From UKL13-2 sp044346745 (GTDB lineage Bacteria > Pseudomonadota > Gammaproteobacteria > Burkholderiales > Usitatibacteraceae), in the NCBI GenBank assembly GCA_044346745.1, contig JBIIYQ010000020.1, forward strand, positions 1-34,177: a stretch of 34,177 nt of DNA, in the 5' to 3' direction. The translations under genes were made by a program, and so were the position numbers. The notes under the pieces were generated by a model. It saw only the letters and a list, made by a program, of their open reading frames with translations, searched no databases and had not been told where the DNA came from. Numbering within the stretch: the first letter of the stretch is position 1; each line of letters begins with the position of its first letter. Positions 17,401-24,616 of this stretch are shown here, one piece after another.

Positions 17401-20400
17401 CGCCACCTATGATGGTCTTGGTAACCTAACGATCTCAGGAAGCACGAGCGCCCAACCCGGGACTTATTCGGTCTCGATTCGTTATACCAATTCTATTGAG
17501 TCAGCAACGCTGAACGCTAGTATCGATGTGCGTGCACGCCCAAGTCTATCGCCACCAGCGGCGACGCGCGTCAGTTCAGGCGGATCTCACACTTGTATCG
17601 TCGTGAACGGCGGGGTTCAATGCTGGGGCGGGAATTCTTATGGCCAGCTCGGGACAGGCAATTACGCGAACAGCTCTTCGCCAACTCAAGTCATTGCGGC
17701 AGGTAGCAACGTCACCGAAATTTCCACAGGGACATACCACACCTGCGCGGTGGTGAGCGGTGGTGCGCAGTGTTGGGGCTACGGTGCCTACGGGCAGCTT
17801 GGAAACAATAGTACCGCAAGTTCCAATACCCCTGTGCAGGCTATTCCCAGCGGCAGCAACGTTACTGCCGTGTCGGCAGGTTCTCAGCATACGTGTGCGG
17901 TTGTCGCCGGGGGCGTGCAATGTTGGGGGTACAACAACAACGGGCAACTTGGCACCGGCAACACATCAAACCGGTCTGTACCCGTAGCCGTTATTCCAGC
18001 CGGTAGCAACGTCACTGCAATTGCCACCGGCGAATACCATACCTGCGCAGCGGTCAATGCCGGAGTGCAATGTTGGGGCTACGGCGCCTTTGGGCAGTTG
18101 GGCAACAACAGTAACGTCTCTGCTAATTCCCCAGTCCAGGCAATTGCTGTGGGTAGCGGGGCGACTTCCGTTGCGGCCGGTCAATGGCATAGTTGTGCCG
18201 TGGTTAACGGCGGGCTGCGCTGCTGGGGGGAGGGATCAGATGGCAGGCTAGGAAATGGCAGCACGCGCCAATCCAGTGTTCCCGTGCAGGTCGTTCCTTC
18301 GGGAAGTGGGGTGACGGCAGTAGCGGGCGGTGCCAGACACACGTGTTTCGTGATTGACAGCGGTGTGCGATGTATGGGCGCAAACTCAAGCGGTCAGCTC
18401 GGCAATGATGGTTCCAGCTCGAGTGCAGTTCCACTGCAAACGATCGCGGCCAAGTCAGGTGTGACGATCGTAGCGACTGGGGCGGCTCATACCTGTGCCA
18501 TCGTCAATGGGCAGACATTGTGCTGGGGTAACAATGCAACCGGCCAAATAGGCGATGGCAGCTCCTCTACTTTGCCGCCAACCGTCGCAATTGCTGTCGG
18601 CGGGAATGCCACTGTAGTCGCCTCGTCCGAGGGCCAGACGTGCGCGTTGGTACGCGGTGGCGTCTCATGCTGGGGAACTAATGAGTTTGGCCTCGGGGAT
18701 GGTGTTTCTAACCACAGCACAACACCGGTCTCGGTCGTTGCGGCGAGCTCGGGTGCAACTAGCATTGCTGTGGGCAATCAGCACGCTTGTGCCGTGGTTG
18801 CGGGTGCGCTTCGCTGTTGGGGAGACGGGAGGTTTGGCCAGCTCGGTAACGGTAGTTATGTCTCCTCAACGCAGCCCGTGCAAGTCATTGCCAGTAACGT
18901 CGGTCAAGTGGCTGCGGGTCGGTACCATACTTGTGCCGTGGTATCTGGCGGCGTGCAATGCTGGGGAAGTGGAGGAAGTGGCCAGTTGGGTAACGGGAGT
19001 ACTTCTGGTTCAAATACACCGGTGCAGGCAATTACGGCAGGGCTTGGCGTGGTTGCTGTTGCCGCCGGAGAATCGCATAGCTGCGCGGTCGTCAGTGGAG
19101 GCGTGCGGTGTTGGGGTCGGAACGCGTACGGCCAGTTGGGCAACAACAGTACGACAAACGCCAACGTGCCGGTGCAATCAATCGCGGCGGGCAGCAGTGC
19201 CACCGGTGTTTCTGCTGGCACCTTCCATACCTGTGCGGTGGTCAACGGTGGCCTGCAATGTTGGGGCCTAGGTAGCAGTGGACAGCTTGGCAATGGTTCT
19301 TACAGCAACAGCCAAGTGCCGGTTCAGGTGTTTGCGGCGGGTAACAGCGTTACTGCGGTTGCAGTGGGTCTGTATCATACCTGCGCAGTTGTTGCCGGGG
19401 GTGTGAAGTGTTGGGGGAGCGTGAGCGGCATCAATGGAACCACCTTTAGCAATATCCCATTCGATGTCATCGCGCCGGGCAGCAAGGCTACCTCGATCGC
19501 GGCTGGCCCATTGCACACTTGCGCAACGCTGAGTGATGCCGTCGTTTGCTGGGGTAGTAACGCGATGGGTCAACTCGGATCGTCGGTCGGTTTGTACCGA
19601 AAACCGACCCCGGTCTACTACCCAAGTAGCACTACGGGATCAACAATATCGCCGCCGATTACAGCGACCATCTTCGGCGACGGCCGCAGCGCCCTGATGT
19701 GGCGCAATACCAACGGATCTGTCACTGCATGGCGTTATGTGGGGTCTTCATCTCCCACGGGATTCTCCGACACTGGAGTCACCTTCGGCCCATACCCCGG
19801 CTGGACGCTAATCAACAGTGATGGCGACTACGACGGTGACGGCAAGGGAGATTTGCTTTGGCAAAGAACCGATGGAGCCATCTCCATCTGGCTGATGAAC
19901 GGCACCACCATCAAGAGCCAATCGCAGTTTGGGCCATATGCTGGCTGGAGTTTTTTTAGCGGCAACAGCGACTTCAACGGCGACGGCAAGTCTGACTTGG
20001 TGTGGCTGCGTAGTGACGGTGCTATCAGCCTCTGGCTCATGAACGGCGGTACTTTCTCCAGTGAACGCACTCACGGCCCATTCGCTGGCTGGTCGCTCCT
20101 GTCCGCCACCAATGACTTTGATGGGGATGGTAAGGCCGACCTCTTGTGGAAGAAGAACATCGGTGCGGTGAGTCTGTGGCTAATGGATGGAGCCAACACC
20201 AAACAAGTCTCACCGGAGTACGGTCCTTACCCGGGGTGGACGGTGATCTCCGGCAGTAGCGACTACAACGGTGACGGCAAGACGGATCTGACTTGGGAGA
20301 AGAGCGACAACGCCGTTAGCGTGTGGCTGATGAATGGAGTGACAAAGACCGCTGAATCCCCGCAGTTTGGTCCCTACGCTGGTTGGCGCATTGTGGCCGG

Positions 20401-20719
20401 CGACCGTGACTTTGATGGCGACGGCAAGAGCGATCTGCTGTGGCAGCGTACTGACGGGGCGGCGAGTGTGTGGCTGATGTCAGGTGCCGCGATGCCATCG
20501 GGGGCGAGTATCTCCGCAGCATTCCTACCCTCGGGCAGTAACTGGAGTCTGCTCGGTGGTTACAGCGACTTCAGCGGCGATGGTAAAACTGATTTGGTGT
20601 GGCAATCAGCTGTGGGGCAGATTGCGGTCGGGCTAGCCAACGGGGTCATCCCACCCGCCCCAACATTGTTTGGACCGTTCGCTGGGTGGTCACATTTTGT
20701 GGGGAGGGCGGTGCCGTAG
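14429..20719 (+). CDS. Giant repeat lipoprotein: Asp-box beta-propeller, Ig-like, RCC1 repeats, FG-GAP-like repeats
   Basis: This is a 2096-residue predicted surface or periplasmic lipoprotein. The signal peptide ends in the lipobox LAGC (Cys18, Ser19 next, consistent with outer-membrane sorting). Residues about 150-850 form a sortilin/GH74-like propeller with eight Asp-boxes (for example SLDGGNSW, TRDGGNSW, SSDGGVTW, TIDGGATW). Residues about 865-1035 are two Ig-like segments (one with LPLNFTSLTPSVC, one with SGLPAGLIATYDG). About 1045-1735 holds 14 RCC1-type repeats, nearly all with HTCAVV..GVQCWG and GQLGNGS. About 1748-2096 holds six D-x-x-GDGK-x-DL-x-W calcium-loop repeats plus a degenerate first one. 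No catalytic site is recognised; a binding or adhesive role is inference. The start lacks a strong ribosome site. Confidence 0.9.
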   Translation: MRLINGLIAAAITALAGCSTMPAPEYSISNPIVQKSLSGVSCPDQPTIESVSASLQITAANLETVLKNRAVSLTDFCAASAERKMRHLTKGVVARTGEYPGGADQYFRLLRMGGDVEGHQKRYADAAKQAFEERETALKELAAQPGFNRKAAAVWDNLGPGNVGGRIRSILVDPTNPNIVWLGAVTGGVWKSLDGGNSWRSTTDALGYVGIFSLTMMPGNPNTIFATTGEYANSSGPGIIVTRDGGNSWSLIKPAGGAGTALALARSLVIHPTQTNLMLVSADYQGIWGSSDGGVTWQQRLNTSVTSGSSTSYFSVKWLRQDPNNANNLIANTTYRGILVSSDFGLTWSYANGFQGNDSNDFRDIHFAYAKSTPGRIYASITAKSGDANKRYEIWRSDNGGKDWVYLARASSSTWGATDRSQGGYNHVLWVNPTNANHLLLGEVVLLQSLDGGSTWAMVNDYATRPVSSANLPFPTAALANGGSNVWLHPDHHVILTDPNFNGSTNRRVWFGNDGGIWRTDDVTQLRVDPVSYTDYGTRVGPLKYLNNDLRITQSYFVNGSAWLGGAIITGLQDNGTTMYRGDAANWWQPTGGDGMRAAFNPNNPFQFLTTYQQGAVSQVNLTETGVTSKQIWAGSESDPFFTYIEQNRNSPNRVYMMNTSLWASDDIWSAAPTRKQILGPDPADAKNNIVAATVAPSNANSVWVIRRDGGLVQKTSNALDATPSWQSYKLPIGTSGYGTRLFIDPSDSNRVYATFGWTQASKSIFRTIDGGATWQDITGTLGNRYVYTVTQHPLKNTMLYAGTEFGLYTSENDGASWKLAPDLAPGVAIEDLQWFDNRTLLIASYGRGVFRASNPSVDIVGDGAAQTINFPAGQSVRVSAGTTTPNASASSNLPLNFTSLTPSVCLANDRTVTLVKRGSCQLKAFQVGDRNFLPAEPVTQTIEVLDLSAQLVASALSVVQPGQSYFGRLLIGGSQPPNSVSVSGLPAGLIATYDGLGNLTISGSTSAQPGTYSVSIRYTNSIESATLNASIDVRARPSLSPPAATRVSSGGSHTCIVVNGGVQCWGGNSYGQLGTGNYANSSSPTQVIAAGSNVTEISTGTYHTCAVVSGGAQCWGYGAYGQLGNNSTASSNTPVQAIPSGSNVTAVSAGSQHTCAVVAGGVQCWGYNNNGQLGTGNTSNRSVPVAVIPAGSNVTAIATGEYHTCAAVNAGVQCWGYGAFGQLGNNSNVSANSPVQAIAVGSGATSVAAGQWHSCAVVNGGLRCWGEGSDGRLGNGSTRQSSVPVQVVPSGSGVTAVAGGARHTCFVIDSGVRCMGANSSGQLGNDGSSSSAVPLQTIAAKSGVTIVATGAAHTCAIVNGQTLCWGNNATGQIGDGSSSTLPPTVAIAVGGNATVVASSEGQTCALVRGGVSCWGTNEFGLGDGVSNHSTTPVSVVAASSGATSIAVGNQHACAVVAGALRCWGDGRFGQLGNGSYVSSTQPVQVIASNVGQVAAGRYHTCAVVSGGVQCWGSGGSGQLGNGSTSGSNTPVQAITAGLGVVAVAAGESHSCAVVSGGVRCWGRNAYGQLGNNSTTNANVPVQSIAAGSSATGVSAGTFHTCAVVNGGLQCWGLGSSGQLGNGSYSNSQVPVQVFAAGNSVTAVAVGLYHTCAVVAGGVKCWGSVSGINGTTFSNIPFDVIAPGSKATSIAAGPLHTCATLSDAVVCWGSNAMGQLGSSVGLYRKPTPVYYPSSTTGSTISPPITATIFGDGRSALMWRNTNGSVTAWRYVGSSSPTGFSDTGVTFGPYPGWTLINSDGDYDGDGKGDLLWQRTDGAISIWLMNGTTIKSQSQFGPYAGWSFFSGNSDFNGDGKSDLVWLRSDGAISLWLMNGGTFSSERTHGPFAGWSLLSATNDFDGDGKADLLWKKNIGAVSLWLMDGANTKQVSPEYGPYPGWTVISGSSDYNGDGKTDLTWEKSDNAVSVWLMNGVTKTAESPQFGPYAGWRIVAGDRDFDGDGKSDLLWQRTDGAASVWLMSGAAMPSGASISAAFLPSGSNWSLLGGYSDFSGDGKTDLVWQSAVGQIAVGLANGVIPPAPTLFGPFAGWSHFVGRAVP
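17561..19631 (+). repeat. Fourteen tandem RCC1-type coding repeats, about 145 bp each
   Basis: Within the giant lipoprotein gene, units of about 48 codons repeat the pattern HTCAVV-x-GGVQCWG-x(4)-GQLG-x(6)-P-x-QVI. All fourteen keep both cysteines (H-x-C and C-x-G). The eighth (SEGQTCALVRGGVSCWG) and the thirteenth are the most diverged, the latter losing GQLG. RCC1 repeats normally form seven-bladed propellers, so fourteen would make two (inference from the family). Confidence 0.85.
19670..20716 (+). repeat. FG-GAP/VCBS-like coding repeats at the C-terminus of the giant lipoprotein
   Basis: Six units of about 50 codons carry D-[YF]-[DNS]-GDGK-x-DL-x-W followed by a W/V-L-M-N/D-G strand and FGPYAGW. 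The first unit (IFGDGRSALMW) is degenerate. The DxDGDGKxD-type loops are typical calcium sites of integrin-alpha/FG-GAP-like propellers. The DNA of the units is similar but not identical, so recent exact duplication is not evident. Confidence 0.8.
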
Positions 20720-20733
20720 GCATGACAGGTCGC

Positions 20734-21237
20734 TCACCGAAGAGAGATAGCCTCGGCCGCCAGCTTGGCAATCTCTCTGTCAGTCATCCGCACCAAATGC
20801 CATTCCGGCATGATTGACGCGCCCAACGAGCGATAAAAATCGATTGACGGTTTGTTCCAGTCGAGCACGCGCCATTCAAATCGGCCGCAACCGCGTTGCT
20901 GTGCGAGCTGTGCGAGGTAGATCAGCAGCGCTTTGCCGTGGCCACGGTCGCGCGCTTCGGGAATGACAAATAGGTCTTCCAGATACAAACCGGCTTTGCA
21001 GAGGAACGTCGAGAACGTCGTGAAGTAGAGCGCGAAGCCAACTGTTTTACCCGCGTCCGCAATCAATACACATTCGCAGGACGGCTGGTCTCCAAAAAGT
21101 GCAACTTGCAGCATGGCAGGATTGCCGCTGACCATGTGCTCGAGCTTTTCGTACACAGCGAGTTGCTGGATCAAATTGAAGATGGTTTCAACGTCGTCTG
21201 GTGTGGCGGGGCGAATATCTCGGGTGTTGAGCGGCAT
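20734..21237 (-). CDS. GNAT-family N-acetyltransferase, diamine/spermidine acetyltransferase-like
   Basis: This 167-aa cytoplasmic acetyltransferase transfers acetyl from acetyl-CoA to an amine. The acetyl-CoA-binding motif A is LYLEDLFVIPEARDRGHGKALL (the R-x-x-G-x-G/A core), and motif B contains FEWRVLDWNKPSIDFYRSLGA. Both resemble the SSAT-like subgroup that acetylates polyamines or thialysine. The substrate is not certain. The start lies 11 bp after the gloB stop, within AGGACCTCTT-ATG, so it is likely co-transcribed with and coupled to gloB. Its stop is 14 bp from the convergent giant-lipoprotein stop, with no clear terminator between them. Confidence 0.88.
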   Translation of the reverse strand: MPLNTRDIRPATPDDVETIFNLIQQLAVYEKLEHMVSGNPAMLQVALFGDQPSCECVLIADAGKTVGFALYFTTFSTFLCKAGLYLEDLFVIPEARDRGHGKALLIYLAQLAQQRGCGRFEWRVLDWNKPSIDFYRSLGASIMPEWHLVRMTDREIAKLAAEAISLR

Positions 21238-21248
21238 AAGAGGTCCTG

Positions 21249-22037
21249 TTAGAAATTATTTTTCCATTCGCGGATCGCGGCAAACACGAGATCTGCCCGG
21301 GCGTTTGGGCCGTTTATGCCTGAAGACGCTCGCGCAGCGGCGAGTTTGACCTCTTCCTCGTCCCAGCGCAGGAACGGATTCGTCGCGCGCTCTAGGGCGA
21401 TCGTAGATGGGACCGTTGGTTCGCCGCGGTCACGTGTCGCGGTATCGATTCGGATGCGATCTTTCAGCGCAGCGTTGTTGGGCTCGACTGCGCTGGCAAA
21501 TCGTAGGTTGGCGAGAGTGTACTCGTGAGCGCAGAACACTTTCGTCTCGGCCGGTAGTGCGGCGAGTTTGCTAAGTGAAGCCCGCAGCTGCGCGGCAGTT
21601 CCTTCGAACAGCCGCCCGCAGCCGCCGGCAAATAGTGTGTCGCCGCAGAAGAGCCACTCCTGACCTTCCGCGTGATACGCGATGTGGCCGGCGGTATGGC
21701 CGGGAACGTCAATCACACGCAGCGAGAGGTAGTGGGAGAGGGTGTTAACCACCGCGCCGTCATCGAGCTTGTGCGTGCAGTGCGGGATGTTTTCGCGGGC
21801 GGGGCCATAGACAAAAATGTTGCTGTCATTGCACCACTCCAGCAGTGCGCCGATTCCACCAACATGATCGGCGTGGTGGTGGGTGATGAGGATGGCGGCT
21901 AACTTCAGCGACTTCAGCGCCAGATAGGAGATAACCGGTGTCGCGTCGCCTGGATCGACCACCACCGCGCGTTGGCCGTCATCGATCACCCAAAAATAGT
22001 TGTCCTTAAATGCAGGGACAGGAAAAACGTTGAGCAT
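21249..22037 (-). CDS. gloB: Hydroxyacylglutathione hydrolase (glyoxalase II)
   Basis: Glyoxalase II hydrolyses S-D-lactoylglutathione to D-lactate and glutathione, completing methylglyoxal detoxification in the cytoplasm. The 262-aa protein has the metallo-beta-lactamase zinc motif THHHADH (His53, His54, His55, Asp57, His58), GHTAGHIAY and LFCGDTLFAGGCGRLFEG, then FCAHEYTLANLRFA. It also has the family-specific C-terminal substrate-binding domain ending NPFLRWDEEEVK. Length and motifs are typical. It is divergent from the methyltransferase at 22076 across only 38 bp, the arrangement seen in many beta- and gammaproteobacteria. Confidence 0.97.
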   Translation of the reverse strand: MLNVFPVPAFKDNYFWVIDDGQRAVVVDPGDATPVISYLALKSLKLAAILITHHHADHVGGIGALLEWCNDSNIFVYGPARENIPHCTHKLDDGAVVNTLSHYLSLRVIDVPGHTAGHIAYHAEGQEWLFCGDTLFAGGCGRLFEGTAAQLRASLSKLAALPAETKVFCAHEYTLANLRFASAVEPNNAALKDRIRIDTATRDRGEPTVPSTIALERATNPFLRWDEEEVKLAAARASSGINGPNARADLVFAAIREWKNNF

Positions 22038-22075
22038 TGCCGTTCAGTTCAATGGGTTCGGGGTAGAATTTTTTG

Positions 22076-22819
22076 ATGAAAACGCATGAGACCCCTAGTT
22101 TAGCCGAGTGGCTTCGTTCGCCACTTGGTGCGTACACGCTACAGCGCGAACGGGAATGGCTGGATGCGACCACGCCCGACATCTTTGGTTATCACGCCAT
22201 CCAGCTCGGCCTCCCCGAATTTGATCTGTTGCGTGAATCGCGTATAACGCATTTGCACAGGGTATCACCTGAAGCCAGCGGAAGTACCGCAACGGTACGC
22301 GCGCATTACCATGAATTGCCGTTTGACGAACATTCAATCGACCTGTGCCTGCTGCCCCACACGCTTGAGTTCGATGCCAACCCGCATCTAGTGCTGCGCG
22401 AAGTTGATCGCGTCATGCGTCCCGAAGGGCGCATCTTGATTGTCGGCTTCAATCCGTGGAGTTTGTATGGTGTACGGCGCGGTTGGTCATCGACGGAAGC
22501 GCCTTGGTCAGGCCAGTTTGTGTCATTGGTGCGGATGAAGGACTGGTTGCAGCTGCTCAGCTTCGAACCTGCAGGTGGTCGTCTGGCGTGTTACATCCCG
22601 CCGTTCTCCAACGAAAAATGGCAGCGGCGCTTGGGTTTCCTCGACAACATCGGCGACCGCTGGTGGGGCGTCGCTGGTGGCGTCTATATGCTTGAAGCGG
22701 TGAAGCGTGTGCAAGGAATGCGCCTAATCGCGCCCAAGTGGAGTGACCGTGTTAAGCAGGAGCGCAAGTACGCGGCTGCGGCGAATCGGGCCGGCGGCCA
22801 TCTGCGCGTGGTCAAGTAG
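22076..22819 (+). CDS. SAM-dependent methyltransferase-like protein of the gloB-rnhA locus
   Basis: This 247-aa protein has a Methyltransf_11-like core: LPFDEHSIDLCLLPHTLEF (motif II/III region), then HLVLREVDRVMRPEGRILIVGFNPWSLYGVRRG. The glycine-rich SAM-binding motif I (normally E-x-G-x-G-x-G) is absent; the equivalent region reads ITHLHRVSPEASGS. This degenerate family sits beside rnhA in many proteobacteria and its substrate is unknown. I start at ATG 22076; TTG 22073 adds only one residue. A TAGAAT at 22064-22069 could be a -10 box. Its stop overlaps the rnhA GTG by one base (TAGTG), so translation is probably coupled. Confidence 0.85.
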   Translation: MKTHETPSLAEWLRSPLGAYTLQREREWLDATTPDIFGYHAIQLGLPEFDLLRESRITHLHRVSPEASGSTATVRAHYHELPFDEHSIDLCLLPHTLEFDANPHLVLREVDRVMRPEGRILIVGFNPWSLYGVRRGWSSTEAPWSGQFVSLVRMKDWLQLLSFEPAGGRLACYIPPFSNEKWQRRLGFLDNIGDRWWGVAGGVYMLEAVKRVQGMRLIAPKWSDRVKQERKYAAAANRAGGHLRVVK

Positions 22820-23286
22820 TGGTGCAAAACGCATCCCACCAAGTTGTCATCTATGCAGATGGCGCGTGTAAAGGTAATCCCGGCGTCGGCGGCTGGGGGG
22901 CGTTGTTACGTTTCGGCGCGACCGAAAAAGAAATCTTCGGCGGCGAGCCGGTGACGACCAATAACCGTATGGAGTTACGCGGCGTAATTGAGGCGCTGCG
23001 TTTGCTCACGCGCGAGTGCGAGGTCGTGGTCTACACCGACTCTTCATACGTACAAAAGGGTATCTCCGATTGGATCCACGGATGGAAACGTAACGGCTGG
23101 CGGACTGCCGACAAAAAGCCGGTAAAGAATGATGATCTCTGGCGTCAACTCGACGAACTTGTGGCCAAACACCAGATTGAATTTCGCTGGGTCAAAGGCC
23201 ACGCCGGTAACGAAGGTAACGAGCGCGCCGACGTGCTGGCCAATCGTGGTGTCGTAGCGGCGGCTCGCGGCGCGGTCGCCGGTTGA
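22819..23286 (+). CDS. rnhA: Ribonuclease HI
   Basis: RNase HI cuts the RNA strand of RNA-DNA hybrids, removing R-loops and primer RNA. The 155-aa protein contains the complete catalytic set: Asp14 (YADGACKGNPG), Glu52 (NNRMELRG), Asp74 (YTDSSYV), and His128/Asp138 (VKGHAGNEGNERAD). The basic handle region is GWKRNGWRTADKKPVKN. The length matches E. coli RnhA (155 aa). The start is GTG, overlapping the methyltransferase stop; a second GTG directly follows. The stop lies 26 bp before dnaQ, the usual neighbour. Confidence 0.98.
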   Translation: MVQNASHQVVIYADGACKGNPGVGGWGALLRFGATEKEIFGGEPVTTNNRMELRGVIEALRLLTRECEVVVYTDSSYVQKGISDWIHGWKRNGWRTADKKPVKNDDLWRQLDELVAKHQIEFRWVKGHAGNEGNERADVLANRGVVAAARGAVAG

Positions 23287-23312
23287 TCAACATTTCAACT
23301 TTAGGAAAAAAC

Positions 23313-24062
23313 ATGTCACGACTTATTTTTCTCGATACTGAAACCACCGGTTTGGAGGCGCCGCAGGGCCACCGGATTATCGAGATTGCTTGTGTGGAAA
23401 TGATCGGCCGCCGATTCACCGAAAACAACTTTCATTGTTACCTCAATCCCGAGCGCGAAATCGACGCAGCGGCGCAGAACATTCATGGTTTGTCGGAGGA
23501 GTTTCTGGCCGATAAACCGCAGTTTGCCGACATCGTTGATGATTTTTTGCGCTACATCGAAGGTGGTGAGATTGTCATCCACAACGCTGCGTTTGACGTC
23601 GGTTTTTTGAACGCAGAGCTCAAGCGGGCAGGGCGTGCGCCGATTGATGGTCCGGATGCAGCCACTGGCGAGCTACGCGTGATCACAGATACGTGGAAGA
23701 TGGCGCGTGAGCAGTTCCCCGGGAAAAAGAATTCGCTTGATGCACTTTGTGAGCGCTTTGAAATCGACAAAAGTGCCCGTACATTGCACGGTGCGCGAGT
23801 CGATACCCAACTGCTGGCTGAGGTGTACCTTGCGTTGACCCGAGGACAGGACAGCCTGGATATCGGATTGAGCGCGGGCAATACCACGTCGAGTAAAAAA
23901 TTGGCCGACGCGGCACTCGTCAGACCGACCACCCTCCGAGTGCTTCGCGCCAATGCCGAGGAAGTTGCCGCGCATGACGCCATGGTTGAGGGCCTGCAAA
24001 AGGCTTCGGGCGGTAAGGCGGTTTGGGCGAATTGGCGCGAACCCGCAAAGACAGCGAACTGA
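23313..24062 (+). CDS. dnaQ: DNA polymerase III epsilon subunit (3'-5' proofreading exonuclease)
   Basis: DnaQ proofreads newly made DNA as part of the Pol III core. The 249-aa protein has Exo I DTETTG (Asp8, Glu10), Exo II HNAAFDVGFLN and Exo III-epsilon HGARVDTQLLAEVY, the HxAxxD form. The C-terminal tail that binds the alpha subunit is present. I chose ATG 23313 (MSRLIFLDTETTG), with AGGA six bases upstream, over the in-frame TTG at 23283. It is downstream of rnhA in the same orientation, and a small hairpin overlaps its stop. Confidence 0.97.
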   Translation: MSRLIFLDTETTGLEAPQGHRIIEIACVEMIGRRFTENNFHCYLNPEREIDAAAQNIHGLSEEFLADKPQFADIVDDFLRYIEGGEIVIHNAAFDVGFLNAELKRAGRAPIDGPDAATGELRVITDTWKMAREQFPGKKNSLDALCERFEIDKSARTLHGARVDTQLLAEVYLALTRGQDSLDIGLSAGNTTSSKKLADAALVRPTTLRVLRANAEEVAAHDAMVEGLQKASGGKAVWANWREPAKTAN

Positions 24063-24075
24063 GCCGGAAACGGCT
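24062..24075 (+). terminator. Short GC stem with GAAA tetraloop at the dnaQ stop
   Basis: AGCCG-GAAA-CGGCT forms a perfect 5-bp stem with a stable tetraloop, starting on the last base of the dnaQ stop and followed by GTCCTTTGG. A second, longer GC hairpin (GCCCCT...AGGGGC, about 24084-24109) follows. Either could end the rnhA-dnaQ transcript, though neither has a good U-run. Confidence 0.4.
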
Positions 24076-24118
24076 GTCCTTTGGCCCCTCGGCGGCGTAG
24101 CGAAGGGGCTCAGGCGAG

Positions 24119-24142
24119 CACCTGCATGTTATACTTCAGGTG
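24119..24142. promoter_or_regulatory. Inverted repeat CACCTG-N12-CAGGTG around a possible -10 box
   Basis: The 6-bp arms CACCTG (24119-24124) and CAGGTG (24137-24142) surround TATACT (24130-24135), a plausible -10 element about 90 bp before the first cytochrome gene. This is the layout expected for an operator overlapping a promoter. The -35 is not clear. Confidence 0.35.
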
Positions 24143-24229
24143 GTTTGGGCTTGGGAGATTGTGTATTTGTCATCCCCAGCCATACTTCGTCATCCCTCGA
24201 TTCAATTTTGCGACAAACCAGTCGAACTC

Positions 24230-24613
24230 ATGAATAAAACCAACTCCACGCTGATTCTGGCCCTTGGCGTATTTGTCTCGAGCGCCGCGTTACATGCGCA
24301 GGTGCAGGCGCAAACACCCGCCCCTCCGGCAAAGGGTGACGCGGCTGCAGGCCGCCAGAAGGCCGTCGCGATTTGCTCCGGCTGCCACGGGATACCCGGC
24401 ACCAAAACAGCATTCCCAGAGGTTTACAACGTTCCAAGAATCGGCAACCAAAACGAGGCATATCTGGCCGCGGCACTGCGCGGTTACCGTAACGGCGAGC
24501 GCTACAATTCCACTATGAAGGCACTTGCGTCGTCTCTCACTGAAAAAGAGGTCCTCGATATCGCAGCCTATTACGCAAAATCTGACGCGCAATCTGGCGC
24601 ATCGGGGAAATAA
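24230..24613 (+). CDS. Monoheme class I cytochrome c, periplasmic (c4/c553-like)
   Basis: This 127-aa exported electron carrier has a signal peptide (residues 1 to about 27, hydrophobic LILALGVFVSSAALHA). One heme c attachment site, CSGCH (Cys49, Cys52, His53), is present. Met96 (YNSTMKALASSL) is the probable sixth iron ligand. The fold landmarks YLAAALRGYRNGER and EKEVLDIAAYYAK match halves of diheme cytochrome c4. I chose ATG 24230; the longer frame from 24140 would place 30 residues before the signal peptide. It is 3 bp ahead of a second cytochrome, so the two are co-expressed. Confidence 0.9.
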   Translation: MNKTNSTLILALGVFVSSAALHAQVQAQTPAPPAKGDAAAGRQKAVAICSGCHGIPGTKTAFPEVYNVPRIGNQNEAYLAAALRGYRNGERYNSTMKALASSLTEKEVLDIAAYYAKSDAQSGASGK

Positions 24614-24616
24614 CGC

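Noticed and set aside
17561..19631. Regularly spaced repeats that could look like a CRISPR-type array
   Set aside because: They lie in frame inside one long protein, vary in sequence, and encode RCC1-type units of about 48 residues; there are no unique spacers of constant length.
23283..23312. Upstream TTG start for dnaQ
   Set aside because: No ribosome site there, while ATG 23313 has AGGA at proper spacing and begins with the family N-terminus.
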